A stretch of 64,000 nucleotides of DNA from Cardiocondyla obscurior (lineage: Eukaryota > Arthropoda > Insecta > Hymenoptera > Formicidae): NCBI RefSeq assembly GCF_019399895.1, contig NC_091882.1, positions 372,001-436,000 on the forward strand, in the 5' to 3' direction. Shown here one piece after another: positions 13,048-25,400 of this stretch. Positions within the stretch are counted from its first letter, which is position 1. Each line of letters opens with the position of its first letter. The notes under the pieces were generated by a model. The model worked only from the letters and a program-made list of their open reading frames with translations. It made no database searches and was not told the DNA's origin. A program made the translations under genes and the position numbers.

Positions 13048-16000
13048 TATTTTATATTTTTTTATATTTTTTTATTTATTTATTTTTTTTTTAATTTTTA
13101 GGTAAATTAGTCGTATTAACATTATGCATTATTATTTATAAATGTCACCGGATTTCAGATCGCTAGATAAACAAGTGTATACAAACGATTGTTAATCCAG
13201 CTGACGAATGGAGGCAGAAATTTATTTTGCGCCGGCGGTTTCAACTTGGAAGAATATCCACAAATATCTGTTAACTCATGCATACCGCGTATTTGTTCTT
13301 TCCAATAAAAAGATTTTGCAAACATGGGAAAAAGTCCCTCGACAAATTTACCATAACCATTATATTTGCAGTGACAGGCAAAATTCGCAAAACGTCGCGT
13401 CGCCGCTGTTTTCCACTTTTTTTTTTTTTTTTCTGTCCCCCAACTGAATTCAGCGCGAAACGCTGATCTTCCGTGCGATATTAATTTAATAATAGAACTC
13501 ATAAAGACATTTAACTTTTAAATGCCGCGCCTCAATTTGCATATTTCCAGGTTTACACGGGAAATAACGCTTTAAGTATAATGGATACAACAAACACGAC
13601 TGGGTGAGCGTCGTTCGTCGAGTCGTAGTTGTAATCTCTGATAACTGCAATACCCGTCCCGTCTAATCCGCCGCGAAAAAAAGTCCGCGAATGAGATACA
13701 TGGTGTACCAATTAACTTGATCCTGCGACGTCACGTCGGTGTGGTTTGGTGTTATCCGGCGGCGCAACATCCCGATCGCCGGCCAATAGTAATCGCTCAA
13801 CGGTGGTCATACCGGTTACGCGAGATTAGGACTTTTTCATCATCGACGCGGAACGTCGTACACGACTTACACCGTTATTAGCATGCACACGCTTCGCCTA
13901 ACGGTCCGCAAATGGACGCCGCGATCGACGTATGATTGATAGCGGCCGATGAATTTAATACTTTTTTCCTCTACTTCCCCGGCGGCATTAAACCGAGCGA
14001 TAAATAACTGCAACGGAATTATGGAAAGCAGACGTAACGCAAAGTTTCCCTCCCTCTTCTGTCTGTCTGTCTACGCGAGGAAAAAAATTTAGGATTACTT
14101 GGAATTTAAATGTGCGTGCAAAATTGAAGTAATCCGAGTAATTTATGATTCGCACAGCTGAGATACATCGCAATCACGTTTAATAAGATTTTCTTAAAAT
14201 TTTTTCTTTATTACTTTTTAGAGAAAAAGGAACTTGTTTTACTTGCATCGTATTTATGTATATATGAAGGATATTGAATTAAAAATAACAAAGATATAAA
14301 TCTGATTATTCAAGTCTGAGAAAACACGATATAGTAAACCAACAAAAAAAAAAAAAAAAATGCCGCAGTTATTAAGTAGATGCTGATAAACATCGAGAAT
14401 TTCGCGCAGCAACTGTAGCGCGAGGCTTTCATAAATTTTTGCGAGTTCAAGTTCCTCGAAACCCTGCTTAACTCAATCGCGCGACTCCTAACTACGAAAA
14501 CAAAAGTAAAGGAAGGATATTCGAGAGAGCGGGGCGCTGGCCAGGCGCGAGTATGCCAATTACAGTTCGCCTCCGTCTCGATTTTTATCGGAAGTGCAGT
14601 AAGTCCGCGGAAACGGGCTTCTCTCGCCCAGACTCCTCGAGCAGCATTCGAACGAGCTGGAACTTTTAATTTCACGCGTTAATGACAGCCGCCCGGTTAA
14701 AGGATATTCTTTATTACTCCGCAGTTCGACTCCCTCCCCTCCCCTTCCCGGTCCCGCTCGTCCTTTTCTCGTTTTCCGACGTGAGCGAGGGCAGAGGGAC
14801 GCTTCTGAAAGTCTCGGACACGGTCTGCGGGTTCGCAGGAGCGCGGGGGATCGGAAAAGACGGGCCCGACAGGGGAGAAACGGGCGGAGGTCGGACGGTA
14901 AAGCTCGCGCGGCTCGCAAGAGACGAGAGGTTAATCACGACTTCGGAGGAATACTTGCGCGCAACGGTATGCGTTTTCCGAACCCTCTGCCCTTCTTTTC
15001 CTCCGTTCCTCCGTTCGTTCGAGCGTGTGGCTTTTCCTTTTTCCCATCTCCCGCTCTACCTATTGCCTTTCCATTCGCGTTCCTCTTCGTCTTGTCCACC
15101 ATCGGCGCGCTCACGACTAACCCCAGTCCTTCGGTACACTTTGCACTTCGTGTTTTCCCACCTTGCAATTTTCAATATATCGTGCGCGCTATCGCCAACT
15201 TTCACGTTGGACCATTTCGCGAGCATTCCTTCTATCCTCTTCGCAGATCTCACCTCGCCCGCGAGCTTTTCATTCTTTCGGCGCGGAAATTAGTTCAGAA
15301 ATTTACGGACATCGCGTTTGCGTTAATAGCCCCGAGATAGGGAAAAGATCTTATCGCGCGTGAAAAGAAGGTCGCCTTATATCGATCTCGCGAATTGCGT
15401 TAACTCGAAAGCGCAATAACGTCCCGAGATCGCGATTTAAGAAAGACGGTAATGAAATGAAATCCTTCCGGGGCTTTCTTTTTCTTAATCGAAATTATAC
15501 ATATACGTAAATGAAGATAATACGATTAGATTAATACAAAAATTAATGGATACATTTAATGCGACTTTGGTTTTTCGATTATATTTTCTTTCTTAAATCA
15601 TTCAGCATTATCAATACGATACTACTAGCAGCTCTCGTCTCGTTATGTTGGACGGATTCAAAAGCCACAAGTATCTCATAGTACTTATATATAAGCGGTT
15701 TGAGGCAATGATACATTAAACCACACGAGAGAAAACCGCACTTGGCTTATTACATCTATTTACATAGCAAAATTATGGCAACGATAAAAAAACTTGCATG
15801 TTTTTTAGTGCGTAAAAAATTTTTCAAGTAATTTTTTAATTTAATTTTTTTTTTTTATCTGATTTGAAAACTATTTTTATTTGATTAATCTCGAATTTTT
15901 TAAAATGTATTTTAGTATGCATTTAACTTTTTAGGATGTAAAATAAAAGTAACTTTGCTTTTCACAGACATTGTAAATAATATTTTGAACGTTACAGTGC

Positions 16001-17042
16001 CGTTTATTTCGAACAGTTTAATCTTTGCATTGCTTTATACATATAAATTGTCAGATTTCAAGCCGACGTGCTATTGTTTTACCCCAATTAGAACGACAAT
16101 TAAAACATCAAAAATTCGTTCAATGTCGTACCTCGAGCAAAGAAACTTTCGTCAACGGGATTTAATTATTTCCGAATCTTTCTCTATTTCTCTCTCCGCC
16201 GTTCGCCCCAATTTGTCAAAGTATTTGCGCTCACAACAAGTTTGTTCCGCAATCCCTCGTCTACGAGCGTGAAACTCTTCCCTCGCGACGGTGATATCTC
16301 GCTTCGACCTGCTTTCCTACAACAATCTATGATGTAATGAAGCGCATCCGCCTGACTTCCGAATCTTTTCTTCTCTACCCCTGGTCTCCGGCCCACTAAC
16401 TTCCCGCGCCTTCTTGTTCACCTCGCTCGCACTTATCTGACTCTTCGGCCAATCACTCCGGTATACTCTTACCTCCGCCATTTATTCCGCTCTCTCCCCC
16501 GCCCCCTCCCCTTTCTCCTCTTTACCCCTATCGACTTCCTAGACTTTTCCTGGACGAAACGAACTGATCCCGAACTTCGCGATTCCGCGGGGTTTCATTT
16601 ACAGTTCCCCAAGTTCCGCGTCTTTCGAGTACGATTCGTTGGCGTTTTACAATTCCCGGTCTCGACTGCGTTTGTACGAGCCGTTTGGCAAGCAGTTACC
16701 TGGGCTGTAATTCTTGCAGTTGTCGTTTTTCATTACCTCCTATACAGGATATACGAGAAAGTTTATGCTCTAAATAACTTTCATTACGTTCTGGAATTTC
16801 TTAACGAGGGTGACACGTAATTGCTCGGCACACTTCAACTTCGACATGATAAACTCGATGCGACTTTATATCCGCAAAGTTCATACCTCGTTAATTTTAT
16901 TTCGCAACTGCATTCGTACTTGTTTTTCGGTATTAATATCGTTTTCTTTCAATCTTTTATTATAAGTGGAACAAATCGTGCGCACGCCTCGAGTGCGCTA
17001 TTTTTTGTAAGGTTCTAATTACGATCTACGAAAAAAAAATCA
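13048..17042. other. Non-coding stretch, no gene recognised
   Basis: This stretch contains a GC-rich, strand-skewed region (about 14700-15300) where pyrimidine blocks open a 203-codon frame, the longest in the window. Its composition (Ser/Phe/Pro/Leu-rich second half, charged Arg/Gly first half) and overlap with equally open minus-strand frames argue against a protein. Confidence 0.6.
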
Positions 17043-17521
17043 TGCGACTTACCAATCTGCATGAGCTTCAGCGGAGTTGTAGAATTCCGCCGGTGACTGT
17101 AACATAGAAAGAAAAATATTAATGTAGACATGTATTTTAGTTAAAAAAATTAATAAAAAGAAAGGTAAAAGTTTATATTTAATGAAGATTTTATTTAAAA
17201 AAATTCTTACCTAAAAGTTGCTCCGCCGATGCAAGATGCCCGTCCCGGGCCTGCTCCTCCTCTCAGTTTGTGTGTCGAGTCATCCTTCCGCGTACTGGAC
17301 ACTCGCGTGAGCCGCGACCGTGAATCTACAATCGCGAGAACAAATTACTAAACACTGTCCGTCGCGCGATTCTATACGACACTCCCGTTTTTAATAAAAT
17401 CGCATAATAAATTTACTCGCCCGATTACTTTTCGATTTTCGCGAAAAAACGACCGACGAACCGGCTGCGGTTCGTTTAACCTTTAATGTCGGCGGTACCT
17501 TAGTATAATTTCTGTAACAGA
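17043..17521 (-). repeat. Spliced-looking cassette, copy A
   Basis: On the minus strand this block shows an acceptor (TTCTGTTACAG, AG at 17513-17512), an exon-like segment 17511-17211 (301 nt), a GTAAG donor, a 114-nt intron, a second acceptor, a 44-nt exon-like segment 17096-17053 and a GTAAGT donor. The same arrangement recurs at 61598-62020. Around the 44-nt segment the two copies differ at only a handful of positions, by eye about 90% identity, and similarity continues into the intron. The minus-strand frame ending SCIGGATF and continuing into SHRRNS is open near the 3' end, but the upstream part of the 301-nt segment contains several stops in that frame. Conservation of intron as well as exon points to DNA-level duplication. 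I do not recognise the family. Confidence 0.6.
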
Positions 17522-17703
17522 AAAAAGATACAAAATGGAAATTAGTGACATATTGTAAATCAAGTCAATCTTAAAAAAAAAAATATGCGTTTCTAAATCA
17601 TTTATTAATTAAATAATTAAAAAAAAAATTTTCTATCGCATGCGTTGATATTTTAGCAAAATTGAAAACATCACTAAAATATGTATAATTGTATTTGCGA
17701 GTG

Positions 17704-17725
17704 ATATATACATATATATATATAT
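17704..17725. repeat. AT microsatellite
   Basis: An AT-dinucleotide run followed by a T tract, about 180 bp from cassette copy A. Confidence 0.85.
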
Positions 17726-19376
17726 TTTTTTTTTAATCCCACCGCACTCGATGCGCATCTCGTTAACGGACGTTTATTAAATCCCCATCGATGATACTCT
17801 AGTTAGTAATAGTCGAGTAAAATCTAAATGTATTTTATATCTGTTTATTTATCTCTTCCGTCCACATGTGCGGTGCGTAACGAGGAACGCGAACCGCGAA
17901 ATCGCAGCCGCGGATACGATTGGTTTTCGCAACTGATTTTCGTGATCGGACAAACAGAGCGGCGGGGTCCCCCGGCTTTTACATCGATATCGCGCGCCGC
18001 CCAGCGAAATCGATCTCCTTTTTTTTCCTTTCCCTTCTCTTCGAAAATCATGCCCGAATAAATCCGTTGCGCGTGTTGCTATGTCGCAAATTTGTTTCAC
18101 GCTCGCTCGAGTCTTCCCAAAATTAATCCACTGGCTATTACCAGCCGCGCAGGGGCGAAGCGGTACAAACCGCTTTGTGCACGGACACGGGCACGTGTTA
18201 CGAACCATTTTGCCGGGAAAACAGATGGTATAGCCTCGCCCGGTCCGGCTTTTTAAGCGTATCGCGTCGCCGGATATCACGTCAAACATTTTTAACGTGC
18301 TTTTAAATAACCCCAGACACCCTATATACCGCAGACTACCATTCGCGCGTCATTGTTTACCGCTCTTTAATTGTTACTGTCGTTCCCAATGGGCTACGGC
18401 TTCGGTATCGTTTAAATAAATTTTCAATATTGCGTACTTAATGAAAAACCAACAATGGTCAGCTCGACGGTTGGAAATGTAGTAAAGGGATCTGGATTGG
18501 TCAAAGAGATTAAATTCCTTTTCAAACAGGGACTAATATTATACATATATGCAATTTACGATATTAATTATAAAACAAATATTTAAAAAAAAAAAATCGT
18601 TTTTATAACGTTAATTTTTAATCGTTGTGAGTAAAATCCTTAATCGTCACGCGAATAAAATGGATAATTATTTTTTAATCTATCTTTATGTTTGATATAC
18701 TTGTGCGTCCGACAATTATCGAGAAAAATAATCGCAAAAGTATTTAGATACCCGTCAATGAAATTTGCGAAAATCGCGAACATGCGTTCGATATTTTGAC
18801 GAGTGAGAGTGCGCGTACATTACATATACGCGTCGTATTCTAAACGATAAATCAGCAGCAGATAGGACCTTCGACGGGACTGGAAACTGTATGTGTAACG
18901 TCCGCAAAGTACACGCGTCATTTACCGGAGAATCAAAAAAGACAAAGCACGAGGAGAGCCAAGGACGACCTGTCGCGATTACGTGCAGCTCTCTGCAGCC
19001 GCGATCGTAGCAAGTAATAATCGCCGGTATCCGCTGCTCCGTCGGGTTCACTTAGCTAATGCCCTTGACGTTTGACGCTGCCACGATCCTTTGAGCGCGA
19101 AAGATGGAGAGCGTGCCTCGCCACAGCCGCATGCGCTCCCGTAACTTTTTCGTTTTCGTATTCACGACTATTCTCGAAACGTCGCGCGGGCAGCCGAGAA
19201 ATCGCTCGGTTTGAAAATATTAGAGATAAAGTGCTGATAAAATTGATAGTGTATAATCGCGCTGTTCATCATTTCGATCGCATTTTACTTGCGCACTTTC
19301 TTCAAATGCGTGAACGATTCTTAGAAATACGTATCTGTTAAAGTCTTTTTTTCTTTTCTTTCCTTCTTTTTCTCTC

Positions 19377-19402
19377 TTTTTTTTTTTTTTTTTTTTTTTT
19401 TT
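19377..19402. repeat. Poly-T tract (26 nt)
   Basis: A T run at the end of a longer pyrimidine tract, followed by GCAG. It resembles a splice acceptor, but no coding exon follows. Confidence 0.9.
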
Positions 19403-22400
19403 GCAGTATTTCTCAACGTTTGCCAAGCTTAAACGACTGTGCAGATTAGCTTCGCGAGGTTTGACGCGCGAGGAAATTGTCGGGCTTGACCTAGAGAAAA
19501 TTAATTTCTCAACATTTGTCAATACGAGTGAATATTATATTGCACTGTCGAGATGTACAACGCTATTAGCTTCGTGAAAAACAAGGCTACTTTAATAAGT
19601 ATGATTTATCGACGTGCGGGAAAAAGAACATGCCATAAGTAGTACTCGAGTACATACGTGATTCATAAGCTAATAAATGTTTTTTTTTTTTTTTTAATGT
19701 CTACCTTGAAAAAATTTTTCTGTCATAAAAAGCTATGATAAGGTTTTAAAAAAAAGCTGTATAACTACAGTTAAACATGCCAAGTATGAAACGCACGCGC
19801 TGCCTTCTTCTGCATTTCAATAATTAATTTTCCCGAATAAAAAGCACTCTTACGTACGAGTGGCTACGCTCTACGGTGGCTCTTGAAAGTGGCCGATAAA
19901 TTCTCAGTTTATTTCGTAGCCACTTTACATGTACAAGAGCCGCGTTCAAGTTTTAGACGGCGTCCAACTCTATTTAAGTAAATTAATAAGGGGTTGCCGG
20001 GAGCACGCATGACGACGTAAATCCGGCGCCGCCGTCGCTGTTACAGCTTGATCCGTGACAGCACAGTATGAGCGCGCCGCGTAAGGACGATAGCAAGAAA
20101 GGCGCCTCTTATCTTCCACTTTTACACGGGACTTGGGCGGCGCGATCGCCGTAATACGCGGGAACATAATTCTACCGTGCAGGAGCATGTCCCGGGTTAC
20201 ATACGTCGTCGTCGCGCGTTACGCACGCTGATCGCAGATCGAGGGACGAGATTTCACGCGACGCGGCTCCTTGGCTCACCGCCGCGCGCCGGCGTGAGCA
20301 CCTAAGTACCATGAAACGCGCGGCGTGCATCGCGCGCCGGTCGCGCGCACCGACGCCTCTGGCCGACGCGTCTGGCGAAGCGTGTGCTTTCCGAGCGTGG
20401 ACCAAACGAGGCGTGTCGCGGAAAAAATTGCCGCCGCGATAAAGGCGAGCGGCGGAGTCAGGGCCGGGCTCCGCTCGTCCGCCGTCTCTTTCCCTACCAA
20501 CGTTGTTTAGTAATTTCACGGTGAGACAGATCGCGACGCTCTTCCGCGCACCGTAATAACCGGGCGACAAATAAATAAGCGCCGCGCTATCACTGACTCA
20601 TCGGATCGTACGTTCCACGGTATACCCCGGGGAAAACGCGCGGGCTCAAATATCACGCCTCGCCGCCGCCGAGATTTGTTACCGAGATTTGTCAAGTCGC
20701 GTACGCACGACGTTTCTTAATCAGATTACTTTAAATAGCACGCATTGTCAATTAAGCCTTTATCTCGCGATCGGAGTAACGGTCGAATGAAATGAAATAA
20801 CTGTTATAGTGAATATTTTATTTGATAAAAGAGCCGTTATGTCGAGAAGTTATTAGGCGGATAGAATCGTAATGATCGACCAAACGGATGAAAGATTTAT
20901 GGCGGAGAAATCTATTTCGACGGAGGACGGAGTTTTGCTATCTGAAGTGAAGAAGGGCCTCGCATATTGTTCAACCCTCCGACTGATTATACGACGCGTC
21001 AGGAATTTTTCGTGAGAACGGATGACGCAATAAATGGCGCTCCGTCCGTCGACGGTTATCAGCCCCGTCTTTTTTCACCTCACGGCTTAAGGCTACCTTT
21101 ACTTTGCTTTCCTATCCTCTCCTTCGTTTGTCTCCTCGCGGAGACTATTAACGAGACGACTGGGGATCGTGGGGTGAGGTTTCGTAAAATCGCGCACCGC
21201 CCTTATCTCTTTGGGCAAGATTGCCGTTTCGAGACGAAGTTTCCTTATCGTTTCGTTCATCGTTCTCATCGACGGAAGAAGTTTGCCTTTCGGATAACGA
21301 GAAGCTTCTGAAACGCACGTACGCCTGCCCAGCCGCTTTTAACTAACTACGAGAAATGACCGACCGATCGCCTTTTTTTGACCTCGATCAGCTTTCCGAT
21401 TTTCCAATTTTCCCGAATGCTCGTGATCGAAACGTGTCAAAGAAAAAAAAAAAAAAAATGCGTTTAATTAAATATTCTTATCGAATTTACCGTGAATTTG
21501 GCGCTAAACAAAAATAATTCCGAATCTGGAACCTCATATTAACACGCAAATGAGAAGTAAATTTTATTCGAGTAAAAATTCAAATTACAAACTCGTGAAT
21601 TATTGTTGAGGATAAATCGATAGCAATTTCGCGGAAGCAATTTCGTATCTTTAGAACACGCTGCACATATCTCCTCCAGATACGATTCGGTGGGATATAA
21701 ATGGGCGAAAACGCGAATATAATTAACGAACATTTGCAGTTTCGTCTTTTTATCTTGGCGTATTGCCGATAAATACAGCCTCGCGCCGACTACGATGCCA
21801 TCGGTGTATCCAAGAAGTTGAAATTATCAATGTGCAACAAGCACCCAGTATCACGCTCGACACGGCCATCATTAAACAGGAGATCGGCGATGCCGATAAC
21901 TCGCATAATTGCTCGCAGGGTCATGCGTATCCGCGTTCATAAATACATGCTCGCGATCGGTGAACTTTTCCAGGCGGCTTAGCGAGCCGTGAAAGATAAT
22001 AGTAAAAGCCAGTCGCGAACAAAGGGACCCGATTTCATCAAGCCCTCATTATCTTCGCCGTCAGGCTTTACGGGGGATTTTTCATTCGCTTTATAATTCC
22101 CGAATTCGATGGAGCGATTAAATGAGGGCGAGCGACACGCGGTGGTATCTATCGTTTTTCCTCGCGCACTTGTAAATTCGTTGTACGCGACTTGAAGGCA
22201 CTAAACTGCTTTACGGCAGTCGCCAACTGCGGCGCTTTACGGCTAAGTTAATTCGGCGATGCAATTTAACAGGGGTTGGGTGAGTAAACATTTCCGCAGT
22301 AGCGATTCCACCGTCGACGCGAAAAAGACGACCCTTTATCGCATCGGATTTGCGAGACGTCGTTGCTAAACGATTGAAGACACGAGTAATCACAAAGTTA

Positions 22401-25400
22401 AAAATATCGGTTGCTCCTTTTAAAGTCATTAAAAAGAAAATGGGAAATTAAATAGAATTAAAGTCCATCAGGATATCTAAATATTATTTTTTAAAGTAGC
22501 TTTTTGAAATCTTTTACGATAACTAGTTGTGGAAACGTTGTTCTTTTAATAAAAAGAGAAATTTAATGAATATTATTATAAATAGTTTCAATATTTGCAT
22601 TTACAATGTGACTCAGTTACGTTATAATTATTAAAGATTATTTTAACTGAATAAATTATAGTGCACTGGCAATATAAATATTGGAAAGATAGCTTCATAA
22701 AACAACTTCATTAGCTCTGTAATGGTGATTCTGTTTTATTACGAAACAAAAAAGAATTAAACGAAAAAAAGTATATGACATTAAAAAAAAAAAAGGAAAG
22801 AAAACAGATTTTTTCGTCGTATGAGTGTTTTAATATCGGACCGAACTAAAGCTAGCAGTAAAAATATGACTCGGCATCAACAACGTATTACTTCCAGTAT
22901 CAGAAATAGAATTACAAAGCTTGACGTCATGCAGATTTCACGAATCATATTGCAACCTGGATTTACGTAATCCAGATACCTTTTTTCGATTTACGGAATT
23001 GTAATAATGCTTATCAACGCTTTTAGAAACGCATCTGCGATCTCCTGCGCGGAACACGTAACAAAAACAAGAGACGTTTTAATACCGGGTCGAGATCGCG
23101 ATTAAGAGATGACCCATTTAATCACAGGTTGCAAGAGAGATTCCGTTCAATTAACTCGCGCGCTTTTATAACGACGTGTTACGCTTTAATGTGAAGCGCA
23201 ACTCGAACGAAGATTCAGAACTCGTAGACCGGATCTATATCACAAATATGCTTCCGCCAAGGCAATCGCTGATTCGATATATTTTTAAACTTGTACAGTT
23301 AGGAGAAAATAGAACGTGCAAATAAGAAAAAAAAAAGTAAAATATTATCCTCGCTGTCGTGTAAATTTAGTTTCGAAACATTATTTAATCCAACACCCAG
23401 ATATATGTATAACGGAACGAAAGATACGTGGAAAAAAGAAAAAAAAACAATGGAAGCCAAGGAGAATTAAAGATATCCGCGGAAGCTACTGCATCGTGCA
23501 ATATTTTGTTTGCTTGGAAAATTAATGGAAGAGGCAGTTTTGCATTCGTTGCGCCTAAGATGGACCGGCGCGAACGTTGATGTATGAGTAAGCCCGCAGA
23601 AGGAAATATCGTGTTTTACCCTCGAAAACTCCCGCATTACATTCTTCATTTTTATCTAAACTTGCTTTTTTTTTCTCCCTGCTTTATCGTGTTTCCTTAC
23701 GTGCACGCGCACATGCTGGCCATTCCGGTTTAAATCGCGCGTGCCGACGTCTACGTTTTACACGCGCGTTTAAAACGGATTATTGCAAACACCTCGCGCG
23801 TTTAACGTATGCAAACTCGGTGGCGACAAACTCGCTTAACGAGCGAGCGCGCGCTCCGCGCGCGATGAATATTCGGCTACTTTAAGCCGTCTAGCCGGGC
23901 CAGGCTAATGTCAAGCCGGCCAACTTGGTCGCAACGTTTTTGCTTATCACGCTCGTTCCGTCGGCAAAATTGAAAAGGAAAAAAGAAAACAGAGGCCGGG
24001 AACTTTGCGCTTCCTGCGACCCATATAGGCAGCCTGTGGAAAGCGCAATTTCGGACCGTTCCGCTTCTATCATATACGGACGCTCTGCAATTTGCGAGCT
24101 CTAATTTTAATAACAGATTCTCTGACTAATCTGGAGTCGATTTTTCCGAGCGAAAATGCCCGGGAGAGGATAACATTTTTTTGCCGCTCGTCCAGCGTTA
24201 AATATCCTTGGCGGACTCGAATTAAAATTCCTTTAAACTTCACCTGGCAAATTAACTGGGGAATATAATTTTATCGTTTATCCATTCTTTTTCGTACTCA
24301 CTTATATAATATGCGTTTTTGTTTTACTCTTATGATTCGAAGATTGCGGAGACCCGTTATTCGCCAATCGCTCGATTTATTCGTTACTCGAGTAACTCGT
24401 CCTGTTTCCTCCGCTCAACCGGCCTACCGTCGTCATTATCTGCTAATTATTATTGTTTCTCGAGATGCTTGTAACGTCAGAGCGAGAAAATCGTTAAGTT
24501 AAAAAACTGTTGACGTGACCGAACGTAGCGAGAATAAATAATTTGCGTTTAAGCATTTTTTTCAGTTGTCCGTCAATTAATCGAGTGGGACGCTCGTTAT
24601 CGTTTTCTGCTCCCGCTTGGGATACGTGATATTACACTTTTGCGTTTCCGCTGCAAAAAGATCGATTAAAACTTCATAAACTTGTCGCTTAAATTGCAAT
24701 TACAGAACTGTAGTATCCGTACGATACAGTGGATGCAATAGAAGTAACTTTTTTTTTTTTTTCTTTTTCGAGGAAAAAAATAATGAATATTTTATTCTTA
24801 ACACCGAAGGTTTTTTTTTTATATTTATTTTTTTTTTATCGATATTGTATCTTCGATACCGTCAAATCACCTGAGAGCATCGAATAAAAAAGATGAACGT
24901 ACGATCGACACGCCAAAGAAAAAAAAAATGTTAAACCTCGCTCGCGGATAACTCTGGTCGTTACTCTCTATACAACTGCGCGTCGTGCACCCAATTCTCA
25001 ATTTCCGCGGTGTTTTTTTACATTGTTTTGTTTTTACGCGTTCGTGAAAATCTCGCAGGAAAATATTCAGAACAGGATGGAATAGTTTTTGCATTTTTCT
25101 TTTTTGTTTTGTTAAACTGAACTATTTTTTATGTAATTCGCACCGACCCGCGTAACCTGAATCCGCGACAAAAAAAAAAAAAAACAAACAATCCATTGTA
25201 AAATCGAGATGGGTGTGAGATCGCAATAATTGCGATAGCGACACCACAAATTTTTTCCGACGTCGGGCACGAAAGGGATAACAGTTGGCAATTATTTTCA
25301 AATGCTTTTTTTATATTCATAAAACATGGTCCGTGATCTTATACGGCATACGCGAGTGCAAAGTGCGTGAGAGCTAAGAGTCGGCGGTTTTCTGAAGCCC

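Noticed and set aside
14682..15293. Longest open frame in the window (203 codons, plus strand)
   Set aside because: It arises from strand-skewed, stop-poor GC-rich sequence, overlaps several other open frames on both strands, and shows no domain, motif or splice-site support.
19345..19406. Very long pyrimidine tract followed by GCAG, an ideal-looking acceptor
   Set aside because: No conserved or long open exon follows, and the tract is one of many homopolymer runs here.
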